From Paenibacillus tepidiphilus (GTDB lineage Bacteria; Bacillota; Bacilli; Paenibacillales; Paenibacillaceae): DNA of 64,000 nucleotides. The notes below the pieces were generated by a model that worked only from the letters and a program-made list of their open reading frames with translations, searched no databases and had not been told where the DNA came from. Positions 17,466 through 25,868 of the stretch are shown here, piece by piece (the stretch's first letter is position 1; the number at the start of each line of letters is the position of its first letter). The DNA lies in NCBI RefSeq assembly GCF_008635795.1, contig NZ_VWRQ01000002.1, forward strand, positions 1-64,000, written 5' to 3'. Position numbers and translations under genes: made by a program.

Positions 17466-18128
17466 TCATTTCCTGCCGTAGTCCGCCTTGATCTCTCCCC
17501 ATACGCTTGTCTGCCATTTAAGTACTTTGTTCTCATATTGGTTAGATTGCAGCCAGCCCACCGCCCGGTCCACCATCAGCCAGATTTCTTCCGTGGTGTG
17601 ATCGCGCGGCAATGTGGTGGCGACTTTCTTTTGCTTCACCCATTTGAGGGCATTGGCCGAATCGCTGTACACCGTCCTGCTGCTACCCTGTTTCTTCAGG
17701 AGGGCCAGCGCATGGACAATGGCGAGAAATTCGCCAAGGTTGTTCGTACCCTTGGAGATCGGTCCGCAAGAGAAAATGACCTCGCCGGTGCGGGTATCCA
17801 CCCCTTTATATTCGACCGGTCCCGGATTGCCGTGGGTGCCCACATCCACAGAGACGCTGTCATAGTCGATATCCGCAGGCTCTGAAGCAGCAGCGGTGCT
17901 CCGTCTGAAGGATGAGGCTGGCTTGCCTTTTGTCCCTGAAGCCGCAGCTCCGCTTCCCCAATTCCCCTTCCAGCCAGCCTTGAACGCAGCTTCCGCTTCT
18001 GCGCGCGACTCGTATGCTTTGAACTTGGCGCCGGCAAATTGATTGGTCTGGGCCTGGCACTCCGCCCAGGTGCCGTAGACACCCGGCCGCTTTCCTTCCC
18101 ATACTACGTAATACTTCTGCTTGGCCAT
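17466..18128 (-). CDS. rnhA: RNase H type 1 with N-terminal viroplasmin domain
   Basis: A 220-residue nuclease for the RNA strand of RNA-DNA hybrids. The N-terminal 48 residues (KYYVVWEGKRPGVYGTWAE...FKAYESRAEAEAAF) are a caulimovirus viroplasmin-type domain that binds double-stranded nucleic acid. A Ser/Ala-rich linker leads to the RNase H fold. The catalytic acidic set is visible: D95 (SVDVGTHGNPGP), E133 (NNLGEFLAIV), D156 (VYSDSANALKW) and D216 near the C-terminus. This eukaryote-like layout is common in Firmicutes. Confidence 0.92.
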   Translation of the reverse strand: MAKQKYYVVWEGKRPGVYGTWAECQAQTNQFAGAKFKAYESRAEAEAAFKAGWKGNWGSGAAASGTKGKPASSFRRSTAAASEPADIDYDSVSVDVGTHGNPGPVEYKGVDTRTGEVIFSCGPISKGTNNLGEFLAIVHALALLKKQGSSRTVYSDSANALKWVKQKKVATTLPRDHTTEEIWLMVDRAVGWLQSNQYENKVLKWQTSVWGEIKADYGRK

Positions 18129-18230
18129 CGCCTACATTCCCTTCTTTAATCCTGCTATTTCGATTCTTCTGCATCCACAGTCGTCAGAAGAATATTGTAA
18201 TCCAAACCGCAGCCGGTTAGAAGCACAAAG

Positions 18231-18335
18231 ATTCCCCACAAACATTCCCCACAAAGTGAAGTGATGCTCCGATGCGTATGCCGGGTACTTTGCGGGGACC
18301 CCGAAATAAAAACCCATAAACATTTCCCGCAAAGG
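18231..18335. repeat. CCCCRCAAAG repeat cluster
   Basis: ATTCCCCACAAA occurs twice in tandem (18231, 18244). CCCCACAAAGT (18247-18257) is mirrored by ACTTTGCGGGG (18287-18297), and a further TTTCCCGCAAAG follows near 18323. It fills the gap between the rnhA start and the tetR stop. Unknown function; possible operator or structured RNA. Confidence 0.5.
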
Positions 18336-18406
18336 AATGGACCGTTTTGCAGCGTACTCTATGGCGGATATTTCTTTGCCTGGCTGCTTATACTATGCGC
18401 AGCGGG

Positions 18407-18982
18407 TTAACCCAGAACCGCCAGGGTCGTGTCAACCACAGACTGGAGCTTGTCTTTATCCGCTGTCGTCTTTACCATAACACGCAGACCGACCAGAGCG
18501 TTATGCAGACAAGCCGCCAACGCCGCCGCCGGAAGTGCGGCTGTAAGTTCGCCGCTGGCCTGGCCTTTTGTGATTAATTGCTCCAGCAGCTGTTCGGTTC
18601 TGAAGAATGCTTCATTCACCCGGTCGGCAACCTCCGGATCGTGTACAGACAATTCGACCGCCGAATTGACGAGCAGGCAGCCTTTCGGCTGGGACGCCTC
18701 CCGGTATACCACCGCTTCGAACAGCCGGCGGATTGCTTCCTTCACCGTTGGAGCCGCCTCAAGCGGTCCGTAATTTCTGGCCGCAAAGCCCTCGGCATAA
18801 CGTTCCACGGCTTTGAGATACAGGGTATGCTTGTCCCCGAAGGTATCATACATGCTGCGTTTATGAATACCCATGCCGGCAACAAGGTCCTGCATGGAGG
18901 TCTTTTCATAGCCTTGACGCCAGAAAATATCCATGGCTTTGCCAAGCACATCATCGACGTCGAATTCTTTGCTTCTGGCCAT
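18407..18982 (-). CDS. TetR family transcriptional regulator
   Basis: A 191-residue repressor with an N-terminal helix-turn-helix (GYEKTSMQDLVAGMGIHKRSMYDTFGDKHTLY, residues about 24-55) and an all-helical ligand domain of the TetR_C_16/YxaF-like type (PKGCLLVNSAVELS). The ATG at 18982 has AGGAG 9 bases upstream; an ATG at 18988 is too close to it. No target gene is obvious: the neighbour rnhA runs in the same direction, and a lipoprotein gene diverges upstream with 96 bases between them, so that lipoprotein is the likeliest regulated gene. Confidence 0.87.
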   Translation of the reverse strand: MARSKEFDVDDVLGKAMDIFWRQGYEKTSMQDLVAGMGIHKRSMYDTFGDKHTLYLKAVERYAEGFAARNYGPLEAAPTVKEAIRRLFEAVVYREASQPKGCLLVNSAVELSVHDPEVADRVNEAFFRTEQLLEQLITKGQASGELTAALPAAALAACLHNALVGLRVMVKTTADKDKLQSVVDTTLAVLG

Positions 18983-19078
18983 CGCCATCCGCTCCTTTCA
19001 GCCATTATCTTATCATTAATAGAACGACCGGTAAACAATATGCTTCGCAGGAAGCACACTTACAAGGAGGGTTAAACC

Positions 19079-19648
19079 ATGAACAGAATCACCAGTATTG
19101 CTCTATCTTTAGCGTTGACCTTGGTTGTCTTGAGCGGCTGCGGCAGTTCAGATAACAACACAGCGGACAATGGGGGCAACGGAACGTCAGCGGAGAATGG
19201 CCAAAACGCCGCTACCGCAGCTCCAGATGCCGTCACATCCGCTTCTGTAGTCGACAACAACGACGCTTTTAAGAAAGCCATCAGCAAGGAGGGCACCTGG
19301 ATCGCCGCCACACTAAATGACTTGACCTTTACAGAGGATCTGGTAGTGGAGGGGGAATTCATCAACAAGGAGAAGCCTGCCCGCAAAATCGCCCTCTATA
19401 CCCAGGATGCGGAGCATAATATCACCGCTTCCTTTAAGCTTACGGCACCAAAAATGACGATCCGCAGTGAAAACACCCAGCTGCAGGGCGGTATCTTTGT
19501 CGGGGATGTGTATGTCGAGGCCGACGGCTTTACCGTAATGAACGCGACGGTTCAGGGGAATGTCTATTTTGCCAATGACCAATACCAATCAACGTTCAAC
19601 TCCAACGATCAAGGGATCGTTACCGGTGTAACAGAGGTTCAGAAGTAA
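19079..19648 (+). CDS. putative lipoprotein
   Basis: A 189-residue protein with a lipoprotein signal (LVVLSGCG, lipidated Cys21), a low-complexity Asn/Gly/Ala-rich tether (about 22-60) and a beta-rich domain whose strands recur (DLVVEGEFIN, MTIRSENTQLQGGIFVGDVYVEADGFTVMNATVQGNVYFAND). The GGIFVGDVYVE / TVQGNVYF repetition suggests a short right-handed beta-helix or bactofilin-like fold, so carbohydrate contact outside the cell is possible but unproven. AAGGAGG precedes the ATG. It is divergent from the tetR gene. Confidence 0.75.
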   Translation: MNRITSIALSLALTLVVLSGCGSSDNNTADNGGNGTSAENGQNAATAAPDAVTSASVVDNNDAFKKAISKEGTWIAATLNDLTFTEDLVVEGEFINKEKPARKIALYTQDAEHNITASFKLTAPKMTIRSENTQLQGGIFVGDVYVEADGFTVMNATVQGNVYFANDQYQSTFNSNDQGIVTGVTEVQK

Positions 19649-19821
19649 TTCAGAGTATCCATGCTCCAATGTCAAAATTTCGCCATACGCTCTTCCGCAT
19701 TGTTATCTGTAGTAGTGGCTGATTATGAGACTCTGCAAATGTTTGGCCAATGCACAATTGGTTTAATTTAACAGAGCAGCACCTACTCTAGTGCCAACGT
19801 GCGAAGGAGGACAATCACTAC

Positions 19822-20724
19822 ATGTTCAAACGTATGGATGAGATCATGATTGAAATTCCCGAGGTGGAAAAGCCCGATCCCAATGCGGCTGCGGCTGTGC
19901 AGGAACTGCTGGGCGGGAAGTTCGGAGAGATGTCGACCCTGAACAATTATTTGTACCAATCCTTCAATTTCCGGTCCAAAGACAAGCTGAAGCCGTTCTA
20001 TGACCTGGTCATGAGCATCACGGCCGAAGAACTGGGGCATGTGGAGCTTGTCTCCCACGCCGTCAACAAATGTCTGCGCGGCTCCACCGCCTACAAGGAG
20101 CCGGATAAGAATCCGCTGGAGGCGGTCAAGGATGCGCGGCTGTCCTATCATTTTCTCGCCGGTGCCCAGGGGGCCATGCCATTCGATTCCATGGGGAATC
20201 CCTGGAACGGGACTTATGTCTTCAACAGCGGCAATCTGGTGGAGGATCTGCTGCATAATTTCTTCCTGGAATGCGGTGCCCGCACCCATAAAATGAAAGT
20301 GTACGAAATGACGGACCATCCGGCGGCCAGAGCCGTAGTCGGCTTCCTGCTCGTGCGCGGCGGCGTCCATGTCGTGGCTTATGCCAAAGCGCTGGAAATC
20401 GCCACAGGCGTCAATGTCACCAAGCTGGTGCCGATCCCTTCGCTCAGCAACAAAAAATTCAGCGAAGCGGCCAAGTATGAGGAAAAAGGCGTGCACACCA
20501 AGCTCTACACCTGGAGCGACAAGGATTTCACCGACATCGGCCAGATCTGGAAGGGTACCCATCCGGAAGACGGCTCGCCGCTGGAGGTCATCCCCGGAGC
20601 ACCGAAGGGCGTACCAATTCCGCCATCCCCTGAGGTACCGGAGGAATTTGCCCCGGGCATTTCCGAGGAAGAGTTCAAGGAAATCGCCAAGCGGCTGAAG
20701 ATGGCCGGCAATATCAAAGATTAA
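19822..20724 (+). CDS. manganese catalase
   Basis: A 300-residue non-haem catalase of the ferritin-like dimanganese family that breaks down hydrogen peroxide. Predicted metal ligands are E36 (FGEMSTLNNYLYQSF), E70 and H73 (ITAEELGHVE), then Glu in NFFLECGARTH and His in VRGGVHVVAYAKALE. The Pro-rich C-terminal tail (PKGVPIPPSPEVPEEF) is typical of the long, KatN-like forms. GAAGGAGG lies upstream. It is a single gene closed by a perfect terminator. Confidence 0.93.
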   Translation: MFKRMDEIMIEIPEVEKPDPNAAAAVQELLGGKFGEMSTLNNYLYQSFNFRSKDKLKPFYDLVMSITAEELGHVELVSHAVNKCLRGSTAYKEPDKNPLEAVKDARLSYHFLAGAQGAMPFDSMGNPWNGTYVFNSGNLVEDLLHNFFLECGARTHKMKVYEMTDHPAARAVVGFLLVRGGVHVVAYAKALEIATGVNVTKLVPIPSLSNKKFSEAAKYEEKGVHTKLYTWSDKDFTDIGQIWKGTHPEDGSPLEVIPGAPKGVPIPPSPEVPEEFAPGISEEEFKEIAKRLKMAGNIKD

Positions 20725-20750
20725 CGGCGTCCGGCGCCTGCCGGAGCTTC

Positions 20751-20792
20751 AAAAAAGAGGTTGTATTCCTGCTGCAGGACAACCTCTTTTTT
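20751..20792 (+). terminator. rho-independent terminator
   Basis: AAAAAAGAGGTTGT pairs with ACAACCTCTTTTTT around a 14-base loop, just after the manganese catalase gene. Confidence 0.9.
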
Positions 20793-20872
20793 CGTGTTTT
20801 TTTCGTGCAGAAAGGTATTGCCGTGCTGGAGTATAATAATGTTGCAAGTTAATCTGAAGGGGGGCTTTCCTT

Positions 20873-21169
20873 ATGAGGCTACACCGTAGAGCCGCTTTCT
20901 GGCTGCCGCTTCTGAGTATAGTGATCTGCCTGAACCACTATTTCGGCAACGATGACAAGAACATCCTGCTGATTGGCCTTAACCCGGTTCTGAATGCCGC
21001 TGCAGATATGGAGCCCTTTCGGCATTGGATGCTTGACTTCGACAGCGGCAACAGCGCGGTCACCGGTGTGCGTTATACTGCCTATTTGCTCCATTTCACC
21101 ACTTACCTGCTCATCGGCATCGCAGTGGACGGCCTTTTCTACTTCTCCCGACGCAAATCCAAACCCTAA
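20873..21169 (+). CDS. small membrane protein of unknown function
   Basis: A 98-residue protein with an N-terminal hydrophobic segment (AAFWLPLLSIVICLNHYF) and a C-terminal one (YLLHFTTYLLIGIAVDGLFYF) before a basic tail (SRRKSKP). The 50-residue loop between them is probably outside the cell. The ATG follows AAGGGGGG. Family not recognised. Confidence 0.6.
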   Translation: MRLHRRAAFWLPLLSIVICLNHYFGNDDKNILLIGLNPVLNAAADMEPFRHWMLDFDSGNSAVTGVRYTAYLLHFTTYLLIGIAVDGLFYFSRRKSKP

Positions 21170-21188
21170 CGCTATGTATTATGCTTGC

Positions 21189-21707
21189 TCAATCATAACC
21201 GCCGCTGGCCTCAGGCAATTCCAGATATGCGGTCTTCGTCTTTACGAGCCCCAGCACATATTCCCGTAGCGCTTTCAGCTTCTCGGCATCCTCGGTCACC
21301 CGGCAGCGCTCCTCCGACCAGCTCCACAGCACCTCTTCACCGTCCGCGCGGATCCGCCAGTGCTCCTCGTCATAAGGGATTTGCGCACAGCCCATCGTAG
21401 CCGTGTCCAGCTTCAGCTCGCCCATGACCTGCAGGTCGCGCATCCGGCTGTAAATCTCGGCAAGCTCGCTTTCATTCAGTATCAGATTGGCCGTAGCCGT
21501 CCCCTGGCTGACCAGATCCTTGGTAACGGTCCCTGCAAAAGTATTGATTTCATTCTTGGCCGTAATCCCGAATTGTACGGAGAACGCAAAATCCTCCGGC
21601 ATCTGCTCCGGCATGGCGGAGCCGGCGGATTGATCGCCCGCATTCCCGCAGCTGGCCAGCAGCAGAAGCAGGAGCAACACAGGTATACGGGACAGCAGTC
21701 TGCGCAT
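21189..21707 (-). CDS. putative lipoprotein
   Basis: A 172-residue protein with signal LLLLLLLASC, lipidated at the Cys in ASCG, then an acidic extracytoplasmic domain (FAFSVQFGITAKNEINTFAG, LNESELAEIYSRMRDLQ, WSWSEERCRVTEDAEKL). The family is not recognised. The pattern resembles small Paenibacillus/Bacillus lipoproteins with a beta-strand core and two C-terminal helices. It is convergent with the small membrane gene, whose stop lies 20 bases away. Confidence 0.7.
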   Translation of the reverse strand: MRRLLSRIPVLLLLLLLASCGNAGDQSAGSAMPEQMPEDFAFSVQFGITAKNEINTFAGTVTKDLVSQGTATANLILNESELAEIYSRMRDLQVMGELKLDTATMGCAQIPYDEEHWRIRADGEEVLWSWSEERCRVTEDAEKLKALREYVLGLVKTKTAYLELPEASGGYD

Positions 21708-21797
21708 GTTCCTTCATCCTTTCACACCACTCTCTTAGTATAGACGGACAAAGGGGGTGGAAAAGTTGCAGATTTTCAAAAAAATAACTGCCGGATT

Positions 21798-22910
21798 TCA
21801 AGCTTCCGGGCGTTCCAAATCCAGCGTAGTGCTTGCCGCTTCACGTCCGTTCACCAGCAGCACGATCCCATGCGCTCCCGGATAATGGCGGCGCGTCGTC
21901 AGATCGCTCCAGCTGTGCCTGCGGGTGCCGGCTACCACGCTTCCCCCGGGCACCGTGCGGTCGGCAAGCAGGAACAGCTTGCGCGAGCTTCTGCCGCTCG
22001 CCTTCACAAAGTCAATTCCGTATTCGACACGGATGCGCACGGGCTCTCCTTCCCGTACCTTCAGGCGGTAATCCAGCTCACAGCTGCCGCCGATCATCAC
22101 CTGATCCGGCTCTGTAGACAAGGAAGCCTCTGCGATCAGAGGCTCATGCTCCGCTTCTGCAGCGTAACCGAACAGCTCCATGATCTCCGGAACAGCCTTG
22201 CGGATCAGTGAACGGCAGCCGTGGCGCACAATCCAGTCGGTACGCGCATCCTTCCCCATCCAGCGGCGGGCCAGCTCAATGACAAGCCCGGGGTGGTCCT
22301 TGGCGATGTCGTTCAGGTTGTTGGCGACGCTCTTGCGAACGTAGAGCGCCGGGTCCGCCTTGAGCTGCTCCAGCACCGGCAGCACCGGCGACGGATCACG
22401 CTTGAACAGCGGCAGCGCCTGGCCCCAGGGCAGACGCGGACGGCAGCCTTCGCTGGCGAGCCGCCGCACATGCTCATCCGGGTGCTGCGACCACGCCAGC
22501 ATCTGCTGCATCATGCGTTCCGGCTGCTGCAGCAGGAACGGCCGGACGGCAAACTCCGCTGAAGACTTGGCTGTGAACCGCTCCAGCGCCGTCATCGAGA
22601 GCGGCCAATGCCGGTCGTCCTGGCCGTACAGCTCCACGAAATCGGGAAAGATCAGATACGGAAATCCCGTACACTCCCCGTCTATTGCAAACAGGATGCC
22701 CAGCGCCTCCTCATAATCCTCCGGCAGACAAGCGCCCAGCGTCTCCGTAATACGCCGCATCCTCGCCTTAAGCTCCAGCGTCTCCCACGGCTGCCGGAGC
22801 GCCGTCCGGACAAAGCTATCGGTGTCAAACTCCGGGTATGCAGACCGGATAATCCGGCCGAAGCTTTGCAGGAACTGCTCGTTGTACATTGCTTTCAAAG
22901 GTTCTGCCAT
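21798..22910 (-). CDS. AlkC-like DNA alkylation repair glycosylase
   Basis: A 370-residue HEAT-repeat protein of the AlkC/AlkD superfamily that removes bulky or methylated bases from DNA. Diagnostic segments are HPDEHVRRLASEGCRPRLPW, YVRKSVANNLNDIAKDHP and WIVRHGCRSLIRK, the helices that grip the DNA backbone. From about residue 265 a beta-sandwich follows (GGSCELDYRLKV...VRIRVEYGIDFVKASG), matching the Ig-like C-terminal domain that separates AlkC from AlkD. AGGAGG lies upstream of the ATG. Confidence 0.88.
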   Translation of the reverse strand: MAEPLKAMYNEQFLQSFGRIIRSAYPEFDTDSFVRTALRQPWETLELKARMRRITETLGACLPEDYEEALGILFAIDGECTGFPYLIFPDFVELYGQDDRHWPLSMTALERFTAKSSAEFAVRPFLLQQPERMMQQMLAWSQHPDEHVRRLASEGCRPRLPWGQALPLFKRDPSPVLPVLEQLKADPALYVRKSVANNLNDIAKDHPGLVIELARRWMGKDARTDWIVRHGCRSLIRKAVPEIMELFGYAAEAEHEPLIAEASLSTEPDQVMIGGSCELDYRLKVREGEPVRIRVEYGIDFVKASGRSSRKLFLLADRTVPGGSVVAGTRRHSWSDLTTRRHYPGAHGIVLLVNGREAASTTLDLERPEA

Positions 22911-23125
22911 ATGAATCTCCTCCTGCCCGTATTCGAAGCCCAGTGTACCACAAGGAACCGGACAGCTTTATGTCAACTTTACGGATAGGTTTCGGCAGAC
23001 TCAGACATTCTATGCTTGACAGATCACGAAATTGACCCAACTGTTTGCATTTACCTCTGTTACCTCCACGGCCTTCCGTGTTACAATGACTCGTAAATTA
23101 TTCGGGTTAACAGGAGGTGCCCCAC

Positions 23126-23344
23126 ATGCCGCAAACCTTAAGCAAGAATCTCGACTTCTTCGTCGCCGCGCTTTCCCAAACCTATGTGTCGGCGCTGCAG
23201 CTGGACCCCGACGGAATGTACGCCCAGGTGGGATACGGGATTATCGAGAAATTCTCCGAGAGCTATGTTCGCCTGAAAAAATACGACGGAACCGTTTCGC
23301 ACTACGACCGGGATATAACGAAATTCCAGCACAATACGGCCTAA
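23126..23344 (+). CDS. small conserved-type hypothetical protein
   Basis: A 72-residue soluble protein (LSKNLDFFVAALSQTYVSAL...YAQVGYGIIEKFSESYVRLKKYDGTVSHYDRDITKF). Start at ATG 23126 because AGGAGGT lies 7 bases upstream; an in-frame GTG at 23117 overlaps the ribosome site itself. Family unknown. A strong terminator closes the gene, which supports it as a real transcription unit. Confidence 0.7.
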   Translation: MPQTLSKNLDFFVAALSQTYVSALQLDPDGMYAQVGYGIIEKFSESYVRLKKYDGTVSHYDRDITKFQHNTA

Positions 23345-23360
23345 ACGGCCAACACGCACA

Positions 23361-23405
23361 GGGGGTTTCCCAAGCAGCCGCTGCACGGCTCTTTGGGAAA
23401 CCCCC
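23361..23405 (+). terminator. rho-independent terminator
   Basis: GGGGGTTTCCCAA pairs with TTGGGAAACCCCC (13 bp), followed by TTATT. Confidence 0.9.
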
Positions 23406-23532
23406 TTATTCACGGTTCAAGCTGCCGGGCGGAATTCCCGTGCGCAAAGGGCGGCCCTGCTGCAGTTCACCGTCCTTAAGCAGTTGTTTGTAAATTAATC
23501 AGCCCACGGATGCCGGCTCTGGGCCCGAATCA

Positions 23533-23544
23533 TTAAGCGCTTAA
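23533..23544. promoter_or_regulatory. TTAAGCGCTTAA palindrome
   Basis: A perfect 12 bp palindrome with the central CG typical of LacI-family operators. It lies just past the pectinesterase stop, not at a promoter, so an operator role is doubtful. Confidence 0.25.
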
Positions 23545-23557
23545 GCGGCCGGCGTGC

Positions 23558-24511
23558 TTACCGCCAAAATTCCGTCCCGGGAAACACCGCCCCAAGGTCA
23601 GGCGCCTGCACTTCAGCTTCAGGCAGCTGGGTCCAGGCTGTCCTGGCCGCCCGCAGCGGGTCGCCGGCAGGTACACCATATTCCCGGTAGGTGACCGTCG
23701 CTTCATTGTCCGGGTTGCCCCAATTGTCCCAGCCCAGCGGATGAATATGTCCGCCCAGCAGACAGCCGGCCAGTTCAGTCCGGGCATAGCCCCGCCAAGG
23801 CCGCCCCAGAAATACCTGACCCACGCCTTCTTCGGCGGTAAAGTAACAGCCCTGAAACACATACCCATAAGCACGGCCTTCCGGCGTGGAAGCTGCCGTT
23901 ACATAAGAGGGGCTGTCCGAATCGCGCCGCAGGCTGCGGATTTCACAGCGCTCGAAGTAAGCCGTCGCCCCGCCGAAAATAAAATCCACCGTTCCTTCAA
24001 TGTAACAGTCGCGGTAGAGCTGGCGATACTGCTCATGCTGCTCCCGCAGCGGGATGCCGCCGAATGAAAAGCCCTGCTTGTTCACCAGCGGCAGCGGTCC
24101 GGTAAAGAGGGTGTCCTGGTGGCCCTTGAACGTGCAGCCGCTGAAGACCGTCTCATCGCAATTGGCATACACGGCCAGCGCTTGACCGACAGTCTCTCCC
24201 TGGCCCGCCGCATTGGTCACCGTCAGATTGGAGAGCCGCAGCCTGCTCCCCCCCAGGAACAGGGTCGGCGTCCCAAAGGTGCCGAGCTCCTCGCCTGCCT
24301 CGTTCCGTTCCCGTGCATAGCGGGAGCCCCTGATTTCAACCTGGCCGAGGCCAATAATTGTCAGATCCGAACGGTAAATCGCCACATTTTCTTCATAAAC
24401 TCCCTGCAGTATCACCAGCGTCTGCGGTTCGCCCGATGGCAGACGCTCCAGGGCGTCGACCGCGTCCTGTACCGTACTGTAATCGCAAAACAGCTCTTGT
24501 CCAACCAGCAT
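23558..24511 (-). CDS. intracellular pectin methylesterase (CE8)
   Basis: A 317-residue right-handed beta-helix pectinesterase that removes methyl groups from (oligo)galacturonates. Family motifs are present in order: GQALAVYANCD, GHQDTLF (catalytic Gln and first Asp), EGTVDFIFG (second Asp) and GRPWR (Arg). There is no signal peptide, so it should act in the cytosol on imported oligogalacturonides. It is divergent from the LacI-type regulator of the uronate genes, sharing a 208-base control region, and so probably belongs to that regulon. Confidence 0.92.
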   Translation of the reverse strand: MLVGQELFCDYSTVQDAVDALERLPSGEPQTLVILQGVYEENVAIYRSDLTIIGLGQVEIRGSRYARERNEAGEELGTFGTPTLFLGGSRLRLSNLTVTNAAGQGETVGQALAVYANCDETVFSGCTFKGHQDTLFTGPLPLVNKQGFSFGGIPLREQHEQYRQLYRDCYIEGTVDFIFGGATAYFERCEIRSLRRDSDSPSYVTAASTPEGRAYGYVFQGCYFTAEEGVGQVFLGRPWRGYARTELAGCLLGGHIHPLGWDNWGNPDNEATVTYREYGVPAGDPLRAARTAWTQLPEAEVQAPDLGAVFPGTEFWR

Positions 24512-24632
24512 AAATGCTCCTCCTTGTTCCTCCAGCCCATTCGTTGTTCACCGATTATTCACTGTTGTCATTTCGTTCAGGCAAGCATCTAAATTATAGC
24601 GTCCTGCGCATCGCAATTCCAGAAAAATTTTA

Positions 24633-24696
24633 ACGTGTGCATTTCATTTAAACCTTGACTTGGCGCGTAGTAAGAACTAAACTGTAATCGTTAACA
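24633..24696. promoter_or_regulatory. divergent control region: ACGTGTGCAT and cre-like operator
   Basis: ACGTGTGCAT (24633-24642) recurs at 25822-25831 ahead of uxaB. TGTAATCGTTAACA (24683-24696) closely fits the LacI-family/cre consensus TGWAANCGNTNWCA and lies 24 bases before the LacI gene start, where it could serve CcpA repression or autoregulation. Confidence 0.5.
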
Positions 24697-24719
24697 ATAC
24701 TGCAGCCCGGAGAGATGTT

Positions 24720-25715
24720 ATGATCACCATCAAGGATATCGCCCGTGTCGCCGGCGTCTCCCATACGACCGTATCCCGGGCGCTCAACGGCAGCCCGCTG
24801 ATCAAGAAGGTCACCCGGGACCGCATTGAGCGAATCGCCGCCGAAATGAATTATGTGCCCAATTACAGCGCCAAGAGTCTGGTGACCAAGCGCTCCTTCA
24901 CAATCGGGCTGTTCTTCTCCAGTATCGAGCAGGGAACCTCCTCCAGCTTCCTGGTGGATGCCATCAAGGGCATCAGCCATGTGCTGGACGAGAATTACAA
25001 CCTGACGGTACACGGCATCGACAGCGTACAGCACTTTGCGGCGATTCAGCCGCAGCGTTTCGATGGTATTCTGGTCATGAGCCAGAGCGACGAGGACAAC
25101 GCTTTTATCTATCATGTCAAGACGATGGGCATTCCGCTTGTAGTGCTGAACCGCCAGCTGGAGGACCCGGGCATTATGAATGTGGTGGCCAATGACCGCG
25201 AAGGCGTCAAAGAGGCGCTGGATTATGCGGTATCGCAGGGTCACCGGAAGTTCGCTATTATTGAAGGCAAGCCGGGCTTTAAATCATCCACCGAGCGTAA
25301 GCAAGGGTTCATGGACAGCCTGATTGCCCACCGGCTGAGCCTCAGTCCGGAGTATTTCGCCGCCGGTGACTACAGCATCGACAGCGGATATTCGGCAATG
25401 ACCGCCCTGCTCAATCTGGCCGATCCGCCGACTGCCGTGTTCTGCTCGAACGACGACATGGCCATTGGCGCGATGAATGCCTGCTATGCCCACGGCGCAG
25501 CCGTTCCGCAGCAGGTCTCGCTGATCGGCTTCGACGATATTATGTTCGCGCGCTACACTAATCCGGCGCTCACTACCGTGCGCAAGCCGATTGCAGACAT
25601 CAGCGAGCTTGGCACGAAGATGCTGATCCAGCTGATGCAGCAGCCCGGGCAGAACCCGCAGCAGCTGTTTGTGAAGACGTCGCTGATGATCCGGGACACT
25701 GTTACTGCTTTGTAA
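24720..25715 (+). CDS. LacI-family regulator of uronate genes
   Basis: A 331-residue repressor with an N-terminal LacI helix-turn-helix and hinge (ITIKDIARVAGVSHTTVSRALNGS...NYVPNYSAKSL), followed by a periplasmic-binding-protein-like effector domain (GILVMSQSD, VVLNRQLED, VFCSNDDMAIGAM, LIGFDDIMFARYTNPALTTVRKP). It is full length. Position between the pectin methylesterase and uxaB makes it the likely ExuR-type repressor responding to a uronate or its breakdown product; the ligand is inferred from context only. A terminator follows. Confidence 0.87.
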   Translation: MITIKDIARVAGVSHTTVSRALNGSPLIKKVTRDRIERIAAEMNYVPNYSAKSLVTKRSFTIGLFFSSIEQGTSSSFLVDAIKGISHVLDENYNLTVHGIDSVQHFAAIQPQRFDGILVMSQSDEDNAFIYHVKTMGIPLVVLNRQLEDPGIMNVVANDREGVKEALDYAVSQGHRKFAIIEGKPGFKSSTERKQGFMDSLIAHRLSLSPEYFAAGDYSIDSGYSAMTALLNLADPPTAVFCSNDDMAIGAMNACYAHGAAVPQQVSLIGFDDIMFARYTNPALTTVRKPIADISELGTKMLIQLMQQPGQNPQQLFVKTSLMIRDTVTAL

Positions 25716-25741
25716 CGTGGCCCATACCGCTTCCGTATTTA

Positions 25742-25806
25742 AAAAAACTCCTGCCATTGCAGGCTCTCCCGAGCTTCTGCAAGCTATGCGGCAAGGAGTC
25801 CATTTT
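25742..25806 (+). terminator. terminator with interrupted long stem
   Basis: ACTCCTGCC pairs with GGCAAGGAGT (one bulge), an inner helix forms in between, and a TTTTTT run follows. It insulates the LacI gene from uxaB. Confidence 0.65.
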
Positions 25807-25821
25807 TTAAATAAAATGTTC

Positions 25822-25831
25822 ACGTGTGCAT
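25822..25831. promoter_or_regulatory. second ACGTGTGCAT site, ahead of uxaB
   Basis: The same 10-mer as at 24633-24642, here about 38 bases before the uxaB start. Shared by two promoters of one putative regulon, so a candidate operator. Confidence 0.4.
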
Positions 25832-25868
25832 CATTCTAAAACATTTTAAAAGGAGACTTGTGACTCTT

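Noticed and set aside
23533..23544. TTAAGCGCTTAA as a functional operator
   Set aside because: It lies at the 3' end of the pectinesterase gene with no promoter to control. Kept only as a low-confidence site.
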